In this document: piece by piece, positions 1-8,478 of the stretch | How the letters are laid out: each line of letters starts with the position of its first letter | Position numbering within the stretch: position 1 is the first letter of the stretch | Assembly (NCBI GenBank): GCA_020635995.1 | Contig: JACJYS010000001.1 | Location: forward strand, 124,001-188,000 | Length of the DNA stretch: 64,000 nucleotides | From: Chitinophagales bacterium | GTDB taxonomy: Bacteria > Bacteroidota > Bacteroidia > Chitinophagales > UBA8649 | Direction of reading: 5' to 3' | The notes under the pieces: generated by a model | Databases searched by the model: none | Seen by the model: the letters and a program-made list of their open reading frames with translations, nothing else | What the model was told of the DNA's origin: nothing | Program-made: the position numbers and the translations under genes

Positions 1-301
1 ACATAAATATGGATACCTGAATACGCTTATTTTTAAAATATTCCGGTTCTTCTACTTCTTCTATCACTACTACTTTGCCATCGGCAGGAGCCATTATTAA
101 ATTATCTCCTTGAGTAAAAGTTCTTTTAGGGATTCTAAAAAAAGACAAAATAAAAACAAAAAATGCTAAAGAAAATACTAAAACTAAGGCTTTAGTAATG
201 GTAGAACAAACAAAAAATGCTACAGCTAAATTTAGAGCAAGCAATAAAATAAAAACGAGTGCTATGGTAGGGTATCCCTCTTTGTGTATAGAGTATTTCA
301 T
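1..301 (-). CDS. psd: Phosphatidylserine decarboxylase, 5' part (runs off the window)
   Basis: The minus strand reads an ATG at 301 and stays open to base 1, giving the first 100 residues. They start MKYSIHKEGY, then two hydrophobic segments (about residues 12-32 and 36-54), then FFRIPKR and the APADGKVVVIEEV motif that opens the soluble domain of short, membrane-anchored Psd proteins. The enzyme decarboxylates phosphatidylserine to phosphatidylethanolamine at the inner membrane. The self-cleavage site near the C-terminus lies outside the window. It follows cdsA by 60 bp on the same strand, which fits a phospholipid operon because CdsA makes the CDP-diacylglycerol needed earlier in the same pathway. 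The family call is firm; the 3' end is unseen. Confidence 0.88.
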   Translation of the reverse strand, partial: MKYSIHKEGYPTIALVFILLLALNLAVAFFVCSTITKALVLVFSLAFFVFILSFFRIPKRTFTQGDNLIMAPADGKVVVIEEVEEPEYFKNKRIQVSIFM

Positions 302-361
302 AATTGAGTACAAAAGTAATTAACTAATTCTAAAATCTCACTACTCAGTACCAACATCTAA

Positions 362-1192
362 TTACGTGAAGCACAAAATATAAAATGCTATAAAAGGAAT
401 AACAAAAATAAAAGCATCAAAACGGTCTAAAAAACCACCGTGCCCGGGTAGTATATTCCCCGAATCTTTAATTTTTAAACTTCTTTTCATTAAAGATTGT
501 ACTAAATCGCCCGTGGCAGAAAAATATGCTATAAGCCAAGAAATAACCGCCCACTCCATAGAGCTTAAACTGCTAAACCAAGGTATGTAGCCAAAGCCAA
601 AACCTATAGCTGTTAGCACTAATAAACCGCCTATGCTTCCTTCCCATGTTTTATTTGGCGAAATACGCTCAAATAGCTTTCGGCTACCAAATGTGCTTCC
701 TATTAAGTAAGCGGCACTATCGTATATCCATACTAATATTAAAATACCTAATAAAGTGCTGGGTTGGTATAAACCATCGGAATAAACTATAAAATTAAGC
801 ATAGAAAATGGCACACCTATGTATATAAATGCACTTAAATTTAACGCTATGTTGGTTATTGGTTTCTCCGATTTTGTGTATAATTCTACTATAAACAAGC
901 AAAAAAGTAAAACAGGTATTATACTTATAAACTTAATGCTCAATAAATTAGAAACCGATGTGGCGGTAATTAAAAATGCCAAAACATTAGTAGCTATCAG
1001 CAATATTCTATAAATATTGGAAAAAGGTTTTTTTTCATCTCTTAAAGGAGTGGTTATTTCTAAATATTCGTTTGTACTAAACGCTACTATTAATGAAATA
1101 AGCAAAATATACCCTATTTGAAAGGTAGAAGCACCAATCATTATGGCTACAAAAATAAATCCCGATAAAGCTCTAACTGCTAATTTATTCAT
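362..1192 (-). CDS. cdsA: Phosphatidate cytidylyltransferase (CDP-diglyceride synthase)
   Basis: A polytopic membrane protein of 276 aa, the usual size for CdsA. The C-terminal third carries the family signature: SPNKTWEGSIGG, then SLKIKDSGNILPGHGGFLDR and the following FDA, including the paired acidic and KD residues that bind metal and CTP. It converts phosphatidic acid and CTP to CDP-diacylglycerol at the inner membrane, the precursor of all bacterial phospholipids. It starts 3 bp after the CPBP protease gene and lies 60 bp before psd, all on the minus strand, so the three are probably co-transcribed. No truncation or missing motif is seen. Confidence 0.95.
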   Translation of the reverse strand: MNKLAVRALSGFIFVAIMIGASTFQIGYILLISLIVAFSTNEYLEITTPLRDEKKPFSNIYRILLIATNVLAFLITATSVSNLLSIKFISIIPVLLFCLFIVELYTKSEKPITNIALNLSAFIYIGVPFSMLNFIVYSDGLYQPSTLLGILILVWIYDSAAYLIGSTFGSRKLFERISPNKTWEGSIGGLLVLTAIGFGFGYIPWFSSLSSMEWAVISWLIAYFSATGDLVQSLMKRSLKIKDSGNILPGHGGFLDRFDAFIFVIPFIAFYILCFT

Positions 1193-1195
1193 AAA

Positions 1196-2080
1196 CTACT
1201 CAAATTTAGTTTGTTTGGTATTATTATGAAAAAAATAAATTATTGCCATAAATACAACAAATCCTATTACCGATGTAAGCAATGGAGGCGTGCCTTCTAC
1301 ATCCATATTGGTATAGCCCAGTTTATTAGTAGCTGTTATTACTACCATCACCCCATTATTAACAAAATGAGCTATAATAGTTAGCCAAAGATTTTTGGTT
1401 CTATAATAAATATAGCCCAACAAAGCTCCCATAAAAAATAAAGGTAACAAATAATAAAACTGAAAATGTACCATAGCAAACAACAATGAGGAGATAAAAA
1501 TGGCATGAAAAGGTCCGACTTTTAAATCAAACAAAACGCCTTCTATTAAACCTCTAAAGTACATTTCTTCTGCTAAGGCGGGCAAAATAGCCATAACAAA
1601 AAGTATTAATGCAAATTCAAAAACACTAGAAAAATCTAAAAATTTGCCTTGCATAGCAATAGTGCTTTCTTGCAATGCTGTAAACTTTACTTCTAAACCC
1701 TCACTTAAAGGAATCATTTCATTAATTTCCATTAAAAAATTAAGAAACAAATTGCTACTTAATATTAACGCTAACACAAAAGCAACTTGTTTAACAGACG
1801 GCAACTTTAGCATATTTAAAAAGCCAAAAATGTTTCTTTTATATACAAAACTCAGTAGCAAAACAGGTAAAACAAATAATATTACTACAGAAACAATTTG
1901 AGCTATACTTAAAGAAACTATACTTCCGTAGTTGTCAATTGATGTATCTGTTGCAGAAGCAGTAAGCAAAGTACTTGTAAAAACCACAATAATAGGCAGT
2001 ACTGTCCATATAAATACAAGCAAAGGATTATTTCTGAAAAAACCTTTAGGCGTTTCTTTTGGGGTGTTTTTTTCTTCCAT
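1196..2080 (-). CDS. CPBP-family intramembrane metalloprotease-like protein
   Basis: 294 aa with about eight hydrophobic segments. The CPBP (ABI, Rce1-like) motifs are in order: EEMYFRG, then FAMVHF, then HFVNN, which supply the catalytic glutamates, arginine and metal-binding histidines. Members cleave peptides within the membrane; the substrate here is unknown, and bacterial members have been linked to bacteriocin self-immunity, protein processing and stress. It heads a minus-strand operon with cdsA and psd. The start ATG at 2080 is preceded by a -7-like box at 2092-2099. The N-terminal 30 residues are polar (EEKNTPKETPKGFF) and probably cytoplasmic. Confidence 0.88.
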   Translation of the reverse strand: MEEKNTPKETPKGFFRNNPLLVFIWTVLPIIVVFTSTLLTASATDTSIDNYGSIVSLSIAQIVSVVILFVLPVLLLSFVYKRNIFGFLNMLKLPSVKQVAFVLALILSSNLFLNFLMEINEMIPLSEGLEVKFTALQESTIAMQGKFLDFSSVFEFALILFVMAILPALAEEMYFRGLIEGVLFDLKVGPFHAIFISSLLFAMVHFQFYYLLPLFFMGALLGYIYYRTKNLWLTIIAHFVNNGVMVVITATNKLGYTNMDVEGTPPLLTSVIGFVVFMAIIYFFHNNTKQTKFE

Positions 2081-2091
2081 CGTTAAAGGTA

Positions 2092-2099
2092 CAAAGGTA
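2092..2099 (-). promoter_or_regulatory. Bacteroidetes-type -7 box for the CPBP-cdsA-psd operon
   Basis: The minus strand reads TACCTTTG, an exact match to the TAnnTTTG consensus, 11 bp upstream of the CPBP start. No clear TTG at -33 was found, so only the -7 element is supported. Confidence 0.45.
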
Positions 2100-2168
2100 G
2101 GAAATATTATGGTTTCAGATTATAGCTTTTAAAATATTGCTCTTGCAACAATAATTTTTCAAGCCCCC

Positions 2169-3077
2169 TTATTGTCCGCCAATGTAATTATCTAACTCAT
2201 CTATAGAAGATTCGTAAGTAAAGGCATCATTAACCTGGTAATAATTTTGAGGATCGTAGCAGTATAAATAAGCGTGCTTAGCCAGTTCTAACTTATTATC
2301 TTCAAATGTAAATAAATTAAGCAGTCTTTTTATTTGTGAAGCCTTTAAACAATTAGCGGTCGTAGCTTGTTTAGCTAAAGTTAGTTTAGAATCTTCAAAA
2401 GATTTAGCATTAATACTGTTCACTAAATTATTAAAATTGGTTTCACTCATAGGATAACAAACATCTTCTGCTACTACATAAGTAGGTTCAACAGTTTGAG
2501 TAGTGTATGTGGTAGTGGTGGTGCTATGTGTAGTGGTAGTTCCTCCATATCCGTCATTTACATTTACATTAACACCCATGTTTAAGCCGCCTATATTTAT
2601 ACCCATATTTACATTATCTCCTGTGTTTGTAGTAGTAGTGGTGGTACTTTCTACTACATGAACACCCACAAGAGGAGCAGGCATAGGTTTGGTATTAAAC
2701 TGTATTATTTGAACATTAGAAGCTGGAGGCGGAGCCATTGCCAGCGAAGAAAAAGAATATGCTTTTAAAGCTATTTCCCCCTTTTTGTTATACTTAATTT
2801 TGTAAGTAACTTCGCAAGGTTTACAACCTTCTCCTGTAGCCATTAAAAACTTCTTGTCAATATCGGGCAATTGTTCATTATTAAAAATAATTTTTCCAGT
2901 ATAATAATCAGAAGTTAAACCTTGCACCTGAACATTAGTTTCCGGATTTTCATTTTGTCGTATGCCGTTTAAAATTAAATAAAAAGGCTCGCCATCTTCA
3001 GAGAATATAGTAACTCTATTTTGAGCAAAATTTATAGAAATAAAACTAATAAAAAATAATTGCAAAAGAAGTTTCAT
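2169..3077 (-). CDS. Secreted DUF4476-domain protein
   Basis: The open frame extends upstream to 3203, but the start at 3077 (MKLLLQLFFISFISINFAQ) gives a proper signal peptide ending FAQ, and a TATCTTTG box at 3096-3103 lies inside the longer frame, so the short form is preferred (302 aa). The mature part has a beta-rich N-terminal region (VTIFSEDGEPFYLILNGI), a middle low-complexity stretch rich in Thr, Gly, Asn and Val (about residues 150-205), and a C-terminal helical DUF4476 domain (ETNFNNLVNSINAKSFEDSK and after) built from repeated units of about 25 residues. The function of the family is not known. It is probably periplasmic or surface-exposed and is transcribed alone. Confidence 0.82.
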   Translation of the reverse strand: MKLLLQLFFISFISINFAQNRVTIFSEDGEPFYLILNGIRQNENPETNVQVQGLTSDYYTGKIIFNNEQLPDIDKKFLMATGEGCKPCEVTYKIKYNKKGEIALKAYSFSSLAMAPPPASNVQIIQFNTKPMPAPLVGVHVVESTTTTTTNTGDNVNMGINIGGLNMGVNVNVNDGYGGTTTTHSTTTTTYTTQTVEPTYVVAEDVCYPMSETNFNNLVNSINAKSFEDSKLTLAKQATTANCLKASQIKRLLNLFTFEDNKLELAKHAYLYCYDPQNYYQVNDAFTYESSIDELDNYIGGQ

Positions 3078-3095
3078 GGTGTTGTAATTTGCGAG

Positions 3096-3103
3096 CAAAG
3101 ATA
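3096..3103 (-). promoter_or_regulatory. -7 box of the DUF4476 gene
   Basis: The minus strand reads TATCTTTG, an exact TAnnTTTG match, 18 bp upstream of the ATG at 3077. It favours 3077 over the upstream start at 3203. A clear -33 TTG is not visible. Confidence 0.5.
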
Positions 3104-3192
3104 AATGTTTTGCTACTATTAAAATTCCAAAAGTAACTTGCCCTAAAGGGAAAGCAATAAAATCAGTTGAAATTATAGCGTCAGTGTTTCCT

Positions 3193-3229
3193 GGAGTCGG
3201 CATCCTAGCCGATTTTCACTCCTTTTTTT
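3193..3229. repeat. REP-like hairpin, family A copy 1
   Basis: GGAGT and CGGC pair with GCCG and ACTCC around an ATCCTA loop, with an unpaired ATTTTC bulge on the 3' side and a run of T after the stem. The same layout (GTCGGCATCC, loop, GCCGATT, CAC) recurs at 41891-41916, 58872-58898 and, decayed, 58911-58938. It lies at the 5' side of the DUF4476 gene, so it is not an obvious terminator for a plus-strand gene. The 3078-3526 gap holds this and the two elements below and no gene. Confidence 0.6.
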
Positions 3230-3279
3230 AAAACCTACAATTCAGACATAAGTATTTATTAAAATAAGTATAGCGAGAA

Positions 3280-3372
3280 GCTGTGGTTATAAGGAGATTG
3301 CTTCACTCCATTCGCAAAGACGAACCGACATGAGCACGTCTTTGCGAGTGAGGCACGAGCAAAGCAAACTTA
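3280..3372. repeat. Intergenic palindromic repeat with a CGCAAAGACG stem
   Basis: A perfect 10-bp stem, CGCAAAGACG at 3313-3322 and CGTCTTTGCG at 3337-3346, is flanked by GGAGATTGCTTCACTC on the left and GAGTGAGGCACGAGCAAAGC on the right, which are themselves roughly complementary. This resembles widely dispersed palindromes of the GCAATCTC/CGCAATGACG type seen in many bacterial genomes. A fragment with CGCAAAGACG also occurs at 6361-6370 in another gap. Confidence 0.5.
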
Positions 3373-3419
3373 AGTACAACCTCCATTCTTACTATTACAA
3401 CTTGACAGGTTATTTACAA

Positions 3420-3450
3420 GAGTTCCGAACTTTTAAAAAGTTCGGAACTC
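3420..3450. repeat. Perfect 31-bp palindrome
   Basis: GAGTTCCGAACTTTT is followed at once by its exact inverse complement, with a single central base. It would form an uninterrupted cruciform or hairpin. It sits 76 bp upstream of dusB and is not followed by a T run on the plus strand, so a terminator role is doubtful. Confidence 0.55.
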
Positions 3451-3510
3451 TATAAGTCCAACAGTATTTTTTAGCTTTTATAGCAAGCCTTTAAATTCAG
3501 CTAATAAAAT

Positions 3511-3518
3511 TATATTTG
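3511..3518 (+). promoter_or_regulatory. -7 box of dusB
   Basis: TATATTTG matches TAnnTTTG exactly and ends 8 bp before the dusB ATG; TTTA at 3490-3493 could be a weak -33 element at 17 bp spacing. The short leader is common for such promoters in this window. Confidence 0.4.
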
Positions 3519-3526
3519 CAAGCCCG

Positions 3527-4522
3527 ATGACAAAAATAGCCGATATAGAATTAGGTTCTTTTCCTCTTTTGCTGGCACCTATGGAAGATGTCAGCGACCC
3601 ACCTTTTAGAGCATTATGCAAAAAAAATGGTGCAGACCTTATGTACACCGAGTTTATAAGTGTAGAAGGCTTAATACGCGATGCCGAAAAAAGCGTAAAA
3701 AAGTTGGATATATATGAAGATGAACGCCCTATTGGTATTCAAATATTTGGTGCGGAGTTAGATTCTATGATGCGAAGTGCCGAAATAGTAGAAGAAGCTC
3801 AACCTGAACTGTTAGACATAAATTTTGGTTGCCCGGTAAAAAAAGTAGTATGCAAAATGGCAGGAGCAGGCATACTGCGTGATGTTCCTAAAATGGTAGA
3901 ATTAACAAAAGCCGTAGTAAACAGCACAAAACTTCCCGTAACGGTAAAAACACGCTTAGGCTGGGATAACGACAGTATTTTAATAGAAGAAGTGGCAGAA
4001 AGGCTACAAGATGTGGGCATAAAAGCACTAAGCATACATGGCCGTACACGCAAACAAATGTATAAAGGAGAGGCAGATTGGACACACATAGCTAAAGTAA
4101 AAGAAAACCCACGCATACATATTCCTATTTTTGGCAATGGAGATATTGACAGCCCCGAAAAAGCCGTTTTGTACAAAAATAAATATGGTGTAGATGGCTT
4201 AATGATAGGCAGAGCTGCTATTGGCTACCCGTGGATTTTTAGAGAAATAAAACACTATGCTACAACAGGGCAACACTTACCTCCTCCCACTCTTAACGAA
4301 AGAGTAGATACCGCCATAGAACACTTAAAAACAGCCATAGCTTGGAAAGGAGAAACACTGGGAATTTTGGAAACAAGAAGGCACTATGGCAATTATTTTA
4401 AAGGATTCAGAGGTGTTAAACCCTACAGAATGAAATTAGTAACATCTATGCAAGCCAATGAAATATACGATACGTTAGAACAAATGCGTATAGATTTTAA
4501 AAGTGCAGAAATACATAGTTAG
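3527..4522 (+). CDS. dusB: tRNA-dihydrouridine synthase (DusB type)
   Basis: 331 aa, the normal Dus length. It reduces uridine to dihydrouridine in the D-loop of tRNA using FMN and NADPH. Motifs in order: LAPMEDVSDPPFR at the N-terminus (FMN barrel start), INFGCPVKKVV with the catalytic Cys of the GCP, GAGILRD, VKTRLGWD, ALSIHGRTRKQMYKG, IFGNGDI and GLMIGRAAIGYPWIF. The HGRT and GNGDI motifs line the FMN phosphate. It appears monocistronic: the next gene starts 104 bp later. The DusB subclass is assigned from the NFGCP and IHGRT pattern and is a little less certain than the family. Confidence 0.95.
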   Translation: MTKIADIELGSFPLLLAPMEDVSDPPFRALCKKNGADLMYTEFISVEGLIRDAEKSVKKLDIYEDERPIGIQIFGAELDSMMRSAEIVEEAQPELLDINFGCPVKKVVCKMAGAGILRDVPKMVELTKAVVNSTKLPVTVKTRLGWDNDSILIEEVAERLQDVGIKALSIHGRTRKQMYKGEADWTHIAKVKENPRIHIPIFGNGDIDSPEKAVLYKNKYGVDGLMIGRAAIGYPWIFREIKHYATTGQHLPPPTLNERVDTAIEHLKTAIAWKGETLGILETRRHYGNYFKGFRGVKPYRMKLVTSMQANEIYDTLEQMRIDFKSAEIHS

Positions 4523-4625
4523 AACTAATTTACCGGCAAAATTCCTTAATAATCAAAAATCAAGTATATTTTAGAGGACAGAATAAAACAAAAAACTGTT
4601 GTTTTACTTTGTTTAAACCCTAAAA

Positions 4626-6215
4626 ATGAGAGAAAAATATTACAAATTTTATAATCCTAAAATGGAACTTTCGGGCTACGATTTTATTATTGTTGGCTCG
4701 GGAATAGCAGGCTTAACCGCTGCGGTTATTTTGGCAAAAGAAGGATATAAAGTTTTGGTTTTAGAACAACATTATCGCCCGGGCGGTTTTACACATACTT
4801 TTAAAAGAAAAGATGGATATTTTTGGGATGTAGGCGTCCATTATGTTGGAAATGCAGATAAAGGGGAGGCCATACGTCCTATTTTTAATTATTTGACTAA
4901 CAGCGAGTTAGAATGGGAAAGCATGGGCGATATTTATGACCGTGTGATTATTGATAAAGATGTTTACGATTTTTACAAAGGAAAAGAAAATCATAAAGCA
5001 CAGATGATTAAATATTTTCCCGATGAAAAAGAAGCTATAGAGCAATATTTTAAATTAATAGATAAATATTCAAAGCTTACGGGAGCGTTTCTTTTTGAAA
5101 AAACATTTAAACCTATATTAAGCTACACTTTAGGTTGGGCTTTTAAAAAATATTTTGCCCAATATGCCAAAAAAACTACGCAATCGGTATTAGATGAACT
5201 AACCAATAACCAAAGATTAAAAGCCGTATTGAGTGCTCAATTTGGCGATTATGGTATGTTGCCCACAGAAAGCAGTTTTGCTGTGCACGCTATGGTTATT
5301 AATCATTTTATAAACGGGGGAAACTATCCCGTAGGCGGTGCCGACCAAATAAGCATAAAAATGAATAAAGTACTTGACAGCTTAGGTTCTTTAGTATTAG
5401 TGAATGCCAAAGTAAGTGAAATAGTAATTGAAAACAACAAGGTAAAAGGTGTAAAAATAGAAGATAGATTTATTAGCTGCCCAAATGTAATAAGTAATGC
5501 AGGCGTAAAAAACACTTTTAATAGTTTAGTAAAAACAAACAAATCGGCTATTAAAAAAGCCATTGATAAATTAAATCCTTCAGTTGCTCATTTTTGCTTG
5601 TACGTGGGTTTAAACAAATCTGACAAAGAATTAAACCTTCCAAAACATAATGTTTGGTATCATAAAACAGATGATTTTACCAAAAATATAGAAGAAAGCA
5701 GTTTAGAAGAAATTGCCCAAAATTTTGCGTACATCTCTTTTCCCTCGGCAAAAGATAAAGCATGGAGAGAAAACAATAAAAATAAAGCCACAATACAAGC
5801 TGTTAGTCCGGCTAAATATGAGTGGTTTAAAAAGTACGAAGACTTAAAAGTGATGAAAAGAGGAGCTGAATATGAGGCTTTAAAAATGCAGTTTGAAGAG
5901 GCTATGCTTCAAAAGTTATATGAGTTGTTTCCACAAATAAAAGGACATGTAGAAATTACGGAAGTTTCTACACCGCTCTCTACAAAGCACTATACCAACT
6001 ATCAGCAAGGCGAAATTTATGGTTTAGAACACAGCCCCAGAAGATTATTAACAAACCAACTACGTTTTGAAACCAAAATAAAAGGACTTACACTTACCGG
6101 GCAAGATATAACAATGGTAGGCGTAGGCGGAGCTATGGCTGCCGGTATGATGTGCGTTATTCCTATTTTAAAGTTTAAGTCTTTTAGAATTTTCTACAAC
6201 ATTTTTAATCCTTAA
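4626..6215 (+). CDS. FAD-dependent oxidoreductase of the RetSat / phytoene desaturase-isomerase family
   Basis: 529 aa. A Rossmann FAD site opens the protein (YDFIIVGSGIAGLTAAVILA, about residues 19-38), followed by LEQHYRPGGFTHTF, the dinucleotide-binding GG doublet typical of carotenoid desaturases and all-trans-retinol saturases, and VGVHYVGN. The C-terminal motif GLTLTGQDITMVGVGGAMAA closes the FAD domain. Members reduce, desaturate or isomerise long polyenes; the substrate here cannot be told. No carotenoid synthesis genes lie nearby. An alternative start at the Met at residue 13 would still keep the whole FAD domain. The far C-terminus carries a basic-hydrophobic segment (ILKFKSFRIFYNIF) that may touch the membrane. 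Confidence 0.85.
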   Translation: MREKYYKFYNPKMELSGYDFIIVGSGIAGLTAAVILAKEGYKVLVLEQHYRPGGFTHTFKRKDGYFWDVGVHYVGNADKGEAIRPIFNYLTNSELEWESMGDIYDRVIIDKDVYDFYKGKENHKAQMIKYFPDEKEAIEQYFKLIDKYSKLTGAFLFEKTFKPILSYTLGWAFKKYFAQYAKKTTQSVLDELTNNQRLKAVLSAQFGDYGMLPTESSFAVHAMVINHFINGGNYPVGGADQISIKMNKVLDSLGSLVLVNAKVSEIVIENNKVKGVKIEDRFISCPNVISNAGVKNTFNSLVKTNKSAIKKAIDKLNPSVAHFCLYVGLNKSDKELNLPKHNVWYHKTDDFTKNIEESSLEEIAQNFAYISFPSAKDKAWRENNKNKATIQAVSPAKYEWFKKYEDLKVMKRGAEYEALKMQFEEAMLQKLYELFPQIKGHVEITEVSTPLSTKHYTNYQQGEIYGLEHSPRRLLTNQLRFETKIKGLTLTGQDITMVGVGGAMAAGMMCVIPILKFKSFRIFYNIFNP

Positions 6216-6278
6216 TTGTAGAGATATTTCGCTACATTTCATTTTGCTCAAGATGATGCAGGCTTTGGCATAGAAACT

Positions 6279-6311
6279 ACTCGTGCCACCACTTGGAGTG
6301 GTGGCACGAGT
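6279..6311. repeat. Hairpin, family C copy 1
   Basis: A perfect 15-bp stem (ACTCGTGCCACCACT and its complement) with a TGG loop. A close relative with the same GTGCCACCAC core and TTGG loop is at 60592-60619. It lies between two convergent genes, so it could also act as a bidirectional terminator, but no T run follows. The rest of the 6216-6428 gap holds no gene. Confidence 0.6.
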
Positions 6312-6428
6312 TCGCTAATTGAGATTGCCACAAAAATTACTCCTCCGTCATAATTTTTTCGCAAAGACGGGTAAGTCTTGTTGCTACCATCCTAACGGAA
6401 GGAAGCATTTATCATCTGCTTTATTGGT

Positions 6429-7109
6429 TTAAACTCCTTCACTCAACACCTCCCAAAGCACATCATTTTTAGGAACAGGAGCTGTTATGCTCAGTTTTTC
6501 TTTACTTACAGGGTGTATAAATGAAATATTGCGTGCATGCAAATGAATAGATTTATCTTCATTAGGTCTATCAAAACCATATTTTATATCTCCCTTTAAT
6601 GGTGAGCCAATAGTGCTTAACTGCACTCTTATTTGGTGGTGTCTGCCTGTTTTAGGTTTTACTTCCAATAAAAAATAATGGTCGCTTTCGGCTATAACTT
6701 TATAGCTTAATTCACATCTTAAGCCTTTGTTTTTATCTGTGCCGGCATAAGATTTATTTTGCTTTTGATTTTTATTCAAATAATGAATCAAAGTATCTTC
6801 TTGCTTTGGTGGCATATTTTTTACCACAGCCCAATAAGTTTTTTCAAAATCTTTTTCCTTAAACATTTCATTTAGTCTTGCCAAAGCTTTACTGGTGCGT
6901 GCAAAAAGCAAAACACCCGAAGTTGGTCTATCTAACCTGTGAGGAATACCCAAAAAAACTTCTCCCGGCTTGTTATATTTTGCTTTTATGTACTGCTTTA
7001 CATATTCTACTAAAGGCGTATCGCCCGTTTTATCTCCTTGAGCTAAATCGCCACTTTTTTTATTAATGGCTATAATATGATTGTCTTCATAAAGTATTTC
7101 ATTCTCCAT
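6429..7109 (-). CDS. RluA-family 23S rRNA/tRNA pseudouridine synthase
   Basis: 226 aa from MENEILYEDN; an upstream Met at 7121 would add four residues. The catalytic motif HRLDRPTSGVLLFARTSKA carries the invariant Asp, and RHHQIRVQLSTIGSPLKGD is the second conserved RluA block. It isomerises uridine to pseudouridine in a structured RNA; the RluA, RluC or RluD subtype cannot be decided, and no S4 domain is present at the N-terminus. Its 5' end overlaps the 3' end of the FAD oxidoreductase gene by 11 bp, so translation is probably coupled within the operon 8838-6429. Confidence 0.92.
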   Translation of the reverse strand: MENEILYEDNHIIAINKKSGDLAQGDKTGDTPLVEYVKQYIKAKYNKPGEVFLGIPHRLDRPTSGVLLFARTSKALARLNEMFKEKDFEKTYWAVVKNMPPKQEDTLIHYLNKNQKQNKSYAGTDKNKGLRCELSYKVIAESDHYFLLEVKPKTGRHHQIRVQLSTIGSPLKGDIKYGFDRPNEDKSIHLHARNISFIHPVSKEKLSITAPVPKNDVLWEVLSEGV

Positions 7110-8145
7110 AAAACCGTGCAATATTTACTTCTTTTAAAAGAGGTTTTTCTAAAATTATATGTTCTATTAAATGCTGGGCAAAATATGGAGCTAAAGATAA
7201 ACCTTTTGTTCCCATACCATTAAAAACATACATTTTATTATGTTTTGGATGGCTACCTAATAAAGGTCTTCTATCTACGGTTGTTGGTCTTATGCCCACT
7301 TTTTGCTCTACTATATTTAAAGCTAAAGAAGTTGTTTTATTCCATTTTTCTGCCATTTCAGCCCGTTTTTTAGCAGTGGTGTTTTCAGATAAATCATTCC
7401 AATCGTAAGTTGCACCTACATAGTACTGCTTATTTTGGCTGGGCGTAATATTTATATAAGAATTTAGCACAAAATCTATGTCCAACTCCTTATTTTCTAC
7501 TACTAAGGCTTCTCCTTTAGTATGATGCTCTGGAATAAACGAAAAATAAGGATTGTCCTTTATTAAATAACCTTCGGCAAAAATAATATACTTAGCTTTT
7601 ATGTTATTGTACAAAAAATTTGAAGGTTCAATTTTAAAATTCGTAAAATCAAATTTTTCTTGAAGAATACACGCTTTACTTTTAAAATATTTCAAAAAAA
7701 CATCTTGAAGCTCATTAATTTCTATTTGATAAATAGGCGTGGTTTCTATAGCTTCTATTGGATTGTTAAAGTCCCTTAGATTTTCTTTACTTTTATGTAG
7801 GTAAGCAGTGTAAGCATTATCTTGTAGTCTTATATAAAAATCATTTTGCTGCTCTACAGACTGCAATATTTTTACTTGCTTGGTTTCTTTAAAAAAAGAA
7901 GCATTAAGTTGTTTTTCTACTGCGGTGTAAAAATTTTTAGCATAAGGCATTAATTGCTCCGTCATCCACGATTTTACAAACCGCCTGCCCGTAATTGGGT
8001 TAATTAATCCTGTAGCTTGCCTTGAAGACGTAGCTCCAGAGCTTTCATCTATAATTAGTACTTTTTTATTTTGCTGAATAAGTTGATAGGCTAAAACACT
8101 TCCTGCCAATCCTTGACCTATTATTAGAAAATCAATTTCTTCCAT
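7099..8145 (-). CDS. FAD-dependent oxidoreductase, DAO (D-amino acid/glycine oxidase-like) fold
   Basis: 348 aa. The N-terminus is a canonical FAD-binding motif (FLIIGQGLAGSVLAYQL) followed by ESSGATSSRQATGLINP, the DAO-family segment that packs the isoalloxazine ring. The C-terminal block VGIRPTTVDRRPLLG and FNGMGTKGLSLAPYFA is also typical, resembling the oxidoreductase half of MnmC and glycine/sarcosine oxidases. The amine substrate is unknown. The ATG shares its A with the TAA of the preceding small membrane-protein gene (TAATG), and its end overlaps the RluA gene, so it is embedded in a tightly packed operon. Confidence 0.85.
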   Translation of the reverse strand: MEEIDFLIIGQGLAGSVLAYQLIQQNKKVLIIDESSGATSSRQATGLINPITGRRFVKSWMTEQLMPYAKNFYTAVEKQLNASFFKETKQVKILQSVEQQNDFYIRLQDNAYTAYLHKSKENLRDFNNPIEAIETTPIYQIEINELQDVFLKYFKSKACILQEKFDFTNFKIEPSNFLYNNIKAKYIIFAEGYLIKDNPYFSFIPEHHTKGEALVVENKELDIDFVLNSYINITPSQNKQYYVGATYDWNDLSENTTAKKRAEMAEKWNKTTSLALNIVEQKVGIRPTTVDRRPLLGSHPKHNKMYVFNGMGTKGLSLAPYFAQHLIEHIILEKPLLKEVNIARFYGE

Positions 8146-8468
8146 TATCTAAAATAGTCCAAATTTGGTTTTTGCGGTTCTTCTTCTTGCGTGTCTTCCT
8201 CAAAATTATCTAATATTTCTATATCTGTTTTTTGAGCTAACTGTTTAAACACAAAAAAAGCACTTAAACAAGCAGCAAATAATGCCGGGAAAACGGCATA
8301 AACTATTTTATCTACACCAAAATATGCTAAAACGGCAAAGGCAACTATCATTTCTGTGGCAAGAAACATTAAAACCAGCCTGCCGACCCACTGCCATGGT
8401 CTTTCATTTTTTTGCTCTGCCTGATTATAAATTTTAAAGGATAAAAATATAAGTATTATGATGTCCAT
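8145..8468 (-). CDS. Small membrane protein of unknown function
   Basis: 107 aa. It has an N-terminal hydrophobic stretch (MDIIILIFLSFKIY), two clear membrane segments (about residues 28-50 and 55-75: RLVLMFLATEMIVAFAVLAY and IVYAVFPALFAACLSAFFVF), and an acidic cytoplasmic tail (DIEILDNFEEDTQEEEPQ). I do not recognise the family. It sits between the YjbR-like gene and the FAD oxidoreductase gene, 10 bp after the former and with a one-base stop/start overlap with the latter, so it is expressed with them. Confidence 0.7.
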   Translation of the reverse strand: MDIIILIFLSFKIYNQAEQKNERPWQWVGRLVLMFLATEMIVAFAVLAYFGVDKIVYAVFPALFAACLSAFFVFKQLAQKTDIEILDNFEEDTQEEEPQKPNLDYFR

Positions 8469-8478
8469 TTCTTTGGGG

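Noticed and set aside
3799..4176. 125-codon minus-strand ORF opposite dusB
   Set aside because: Lies wholly inside the conserved dusB coding frame and has no features of its own.
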